Source: G032773895 sp965248935 (lineage in GTDB: Bacteria > Pseudomonadota > Gammaproteobacteria > Pseudomonadales > Cellvibrionaceae). From it: a stretch of 64,000 bases of DNA. Made by a program: the position numbers and the translations under genes. The DNA lies in the NCBI GenBank assembly GCA_965248935.1, contig OZ252214.1, forward strand, positions 3,472,001 through 3,536,000. The letters are read 5' to 3'. The notes under the pieces were generated by a model. It had not been told where the DNA came from. It did not search any database and saw nothing but the letters and a program-made list of their open reading frames with translations. This document shows, one piece after another, positions 62,138 through 64,000 of the stretch. Numbering within the stretch: the stretch's first letter is position 1; every line of letters starts with the position of its first letter.

Positions 62138-62776
62138 TTAAGCTCGGTTTATGAGGTGTTTTTGGATACGCAGTATTCTAGCTTCGATTCGATCAGTTGC
62201 AGATCTAAGTTGTTCAACCTGTTTTACAAATAGCTCAAATTCAGCTTTCCCTGGTATAATTTTTAACTCTTCAGTTAAATAGTCTGGAAGTTTGTTTTGT
62301 ATCGATTTTTTTTGATAGTTCGACCATTTTGTGAAGGCTCGAATTATTTGTGCAAGTTGATGTCCGGGAACTGTACCCAGGTATTCCGTCAGTGCATCTT
62401 CCCAATCTATATCAAGTTGTTCAAAAATTTCTTGGAATTTTGAAATGGTGCTTATTTTTCCGCTAACTTTGACATTGGTATTGGACAGTGAGTGCTGAGA
62501 AGTGAAGGTTAGCGCGATTAAGTCTTCCAATTCTCCTTCGAGTTGGACATCGCTTGTAAAATTGTTTAGTTCATCTTTGGGTACGCAGAAAAAACCAATT
62601 GTGTCTTCCCTGACTTGAATAGACATATTGACTGAGGGCGAATGACTTTTTAGCAATAAAACGGTGCCATCTATTGATGTTAGGGCATGTCGGCTAGCAG
62701 GGTCATACTTCAATGCAAAGTTGACAGTTTTTTCCATTGCTGTTGTTAACAAGGTGGTGATAGTTGGGTCAATCAC
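62138..62776 (-). CDS. ubiJ: ubiquinone biosynthesis accessory factor UbiJ
   Basis: The 212-residue protein has an N-terminal SCP2-type lipid-binding domain (residues ~15-115), followed by a helical C-terminal part. It is part of the cytosolic Ubi complex in E. coli. The position between ubiE and ubiB is conserved and decides the name. The C-terminal region is a coiled coil (QLRSATDRIEARILRIQ). Confidence 0.93.
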   Translation of the reverse strand: MIDPTITTLLTTAMEKTVNFALKYDPASRHALTSIDGTVLLLKSHSPSVNMSIQVREDTIGFFCVPKDELNNFTSDVQLEGELEDLIALTFTSQHSLSNTNVKVSGKISTISKFQEIFEQLDIDWEDALTEYLGTVPGHQLAQIIRAFTKWSNYQKKSIQNKLPDYLTEELKIIPGKAEFELFVKQVEQLRSATDRIEARILRIQKHLINRA

Positions 62777-62936
62777 GGACTATTCTTCCAAAATTTTCGG
62801 TAGTTATTTTAAGGAGGCAGCGTTTTAGACTGGCCATTTTTATTCTTTTTACGCCTTCATCTTTTAATAAGTCCGAGCTTGAAATCCGTTTTTAAAGGAA
62901 ATACTTGATTTAAGAATATGAGCATCATTAAGCTGA

Positions 62937-63686
62937 CTATGGTTTTATACCTTTATGAATAGCTACAATACCGCCGGTTAGATTGTAGTATTTGCATTCA
63001 GAAAAGCCTGCGTCAGTCATCATGCTTTTTAGTGTTTCTTGGTCTGGGTGCATACGAATACTTTCGGCTAGGTAACGATAACTATCTTTGTCGTTGGTGA
63101 CGAGTTTGCCAATACGAGGCAAAATATTAAAGGAATAGGCATCGTATACTTTTTCGAAGAGTGAATTTTGTGGTTTAGAAAATTCTAAAACGAGTAATCT
63201 TCCACCGGGTTTTAAAATTCGGTTCATCGAGCGAAGCGCTATATCTTTGTCCGTGACGTTTCTCAAACCAAAGGCGATGGTAATGCAGTCAAAAGTGTTG
63301 TTGGGGAAGGGGAGGTACTGTGCGTCCGTTTGTAAATATTGGACGTTTCCTGCTATGCCTTTATCTGTAAGGCGGTCTCGACCGACTTTGAGCATGGAAT
63401 CGTTTATATCGGCTAAAACAACTTTGCCTTGCTCTCCTACGATTCGGGAGAATTTTGCTGTTAAATCCCCCGTTCCCCCGGCAATGTCTAAAACGGAATC
63501 TGCGGGGCGGACCCCAGAAAGTTCGATGGTGAACTTTTTCCAAATCCGGTGGACGCCGCCTGTCATCAGGTCGTTCATCAGGTCGTATTTTGCTGCGACT
63601 GAGTGAAAAACGCCGGCAACTCGTTCGGCTTTTTCCTCAACTTTGACTTGCTCATACCCAAAATGTGTGGTGTTTTGATCTGACAT
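62937..63686 (-). CDS. ubiE: ubiquinone/menaquinone biosynthesis C-methyltransferase UbiE
   Basis: The 249-residue SAM-dependent methyltransferase has the glycine motif VLDIAGGTGDLTAKF, the UbiE signature YDLMNDLMTGGVHRIWK and NVTDKDIALRSMNRILKPGG. ATG 63686 has GAGGG about 5 nt upstream; the longer frame to 63725 is less likely. It heads the ubiE-ubiJ-ubiB group. UbiE methylates the ring of the ubiquinone and menaquinone precursors. Confidence 0.97.
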   Translation of the reverse strand: MSDQNTTHFGYEQVKVEEKAERVAGVFHSVAAKYDLMNDLMTGGVHRIWKKFTIELSGVRPADSVLDIAGGTGDLTAKFSRIVGEQGKVVLADINDSMLKVGRDRLTDKGIAGNVQYLQTDAQYLPFPNNTFDCITIAFGLRNVTDKDIALRSMNRILKPGGRLLVLEFSKPQNSLFEKVYDAYSFNILPRIGKLVTNDKDSYRYLAESIRMHPDQETLKSMMTDAGFSECKYYNLTGGIVAIHKGIKP

Positions 63687-63748
63687 TTGACCCTCTGCTT
63701 GGCAGTAGTATCGCTTTGCAGGCATTGTACCTTTTGGGTTGACTTATT

Positions 63749-64000
63749 TTAAGAGGGAATCCATTTAATAGTCGATGTTTGTTGAGATGAGATTAATTCT
63801 TCGGCTTTCTTTGTATAGGTACGCCAATAGGCTTCTTGGTTTTCACCGAGTTCTTTGATGTAATCCCAGGAGTAAATACCGGAATCGTGTCCATCGTCGA
63901 AGGTTAGGCGCAGTGCGTAATTGCCCTGTTGGGTGATGTTGATAAGCAGAACGTTGTTTTTGTTCAAAGGTAACGTTCCCGCTTGGTTGCCGTGACCGCG
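63749..64000 (-). CDS. DUF971 (gamma-butyrobetaine hydroxylase N-terminal-like) protein, partial
   Basis: The reverse strand is open to the window edge with HGNQAGTLPLNKNNVLLINI, the middle of the DUF971 fold, so the N-terminal part lies beyond 64000. The C-terminal segment FDDGHDSGIYSWDYIKELG is the family signature. The gene is usually found between hslVU and ubiE in gammaproteobacteria, consistent with this position. Its function is unknown. Confidence 0.9.
   Translation of the reverse strand, partial: RGHGNQAGTLPLNKNNVLLINITQQGNYALRLTFDDGHDSGIYSWDYIKELGENQEAYWRTYTKKAEELISSQQTSTIKWIPS

Noticed and set aside
1..64000. CRISPR array or prophage
   Set aside because: The direct repeats seen are short tandem arrays without unique spacers; no cas, integrase, capsid or tail genes are present.

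Overview
The window is a continuous stretch of a gammaproteobacterial chromosome of low-to-moderate GC content. Gene content and order are typical of marine, polysaccharide-degrading Cellvibrionales-type bacteria. The main clues are a secreted GH18 chitinase with a long polyserine linker, and conserved blocks in gammaproteobacterial order: uvrA/MFS/ssb, fabA-fabB, ispB/rplU-rpmA-obgE-proB, rsmI/lpoA-yraN-SIS-dolP, rimP-nusA-infB-rbfA-truB-rpsO-pnp and ubiE-ubiJ-ubiB. The exact genus is an inference.

Layout. Positions 1-2404 hold a partial MFS transporter, a divergent HTH regulator and a secreted lipase-like hydrolase. Positions 2405-7480 are an AT-rich accessory segment: a stand-alone amino-acid-type adenylating enzyme, an overlapping six-helix ferric-reductase-like membrane flavoprotein, an enoyl-CoA hydratase-like protein and a small membrane protein. 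The first two together look like a split version of the fungal fusion protein TmpL. An intact IS30-type element (7604-8701) has landed in the 3' end of a small exported-protein gene, which follows uvrA. Next come a CsgD-like regulator, a YajR-like MFS transporter, a 1.7-kb gene-free AT-rich stretch, the chitinase and ssb.

Positions 19967-31405 carry an RmlD-like protein, fabB/fabA, galU and a phosphohexomutase, a bufferin operon (bufA-bufB-bufC-doxX), pgi, ispB and rplU/rpmA. Positions 31545-35061 hold obgE, proB and a HisC-like aminotransferase. Positions 35062-37984 are a degraded accessory island: fibronectin-III-like modules, fragments of an RHS/YD-repeat protein, a fragment of another domain and an ~82-bp direct repeat. 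After it come lemA/M48 protease, a thiolase, the dolP-SIS-yraN-lpoA/rsmI locus and two cell-envelope-type acyltransferases.

Positions 49915-59227 are the rimP-to-pnp translation and RNA-metabolism operon, with a structured leader holding two terminator-like hairpins. A MipA-like outer-membrane protein, a glutaredoxin-like protein and the ubiquinone genes ubiB, ubiJ and ubiE follow, and a DUF971 gene is cut by the window end.

Most promising points: (1) the split TmpL-like adenylation/membrane-oxidoreductase operon; (2) the bufferin operon, with a perfect 13-bp hairpin between the peptide gene and its maturase; (3) the dead RHS/FN3 island; (4) at least five independent intergenic tandem duplications with 16-19 bp units; (5) an exact IS30 insertion whose pre-insertion gene end can be reconstructed. 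No rRNA, tRNA or CRISPR array was recognised.
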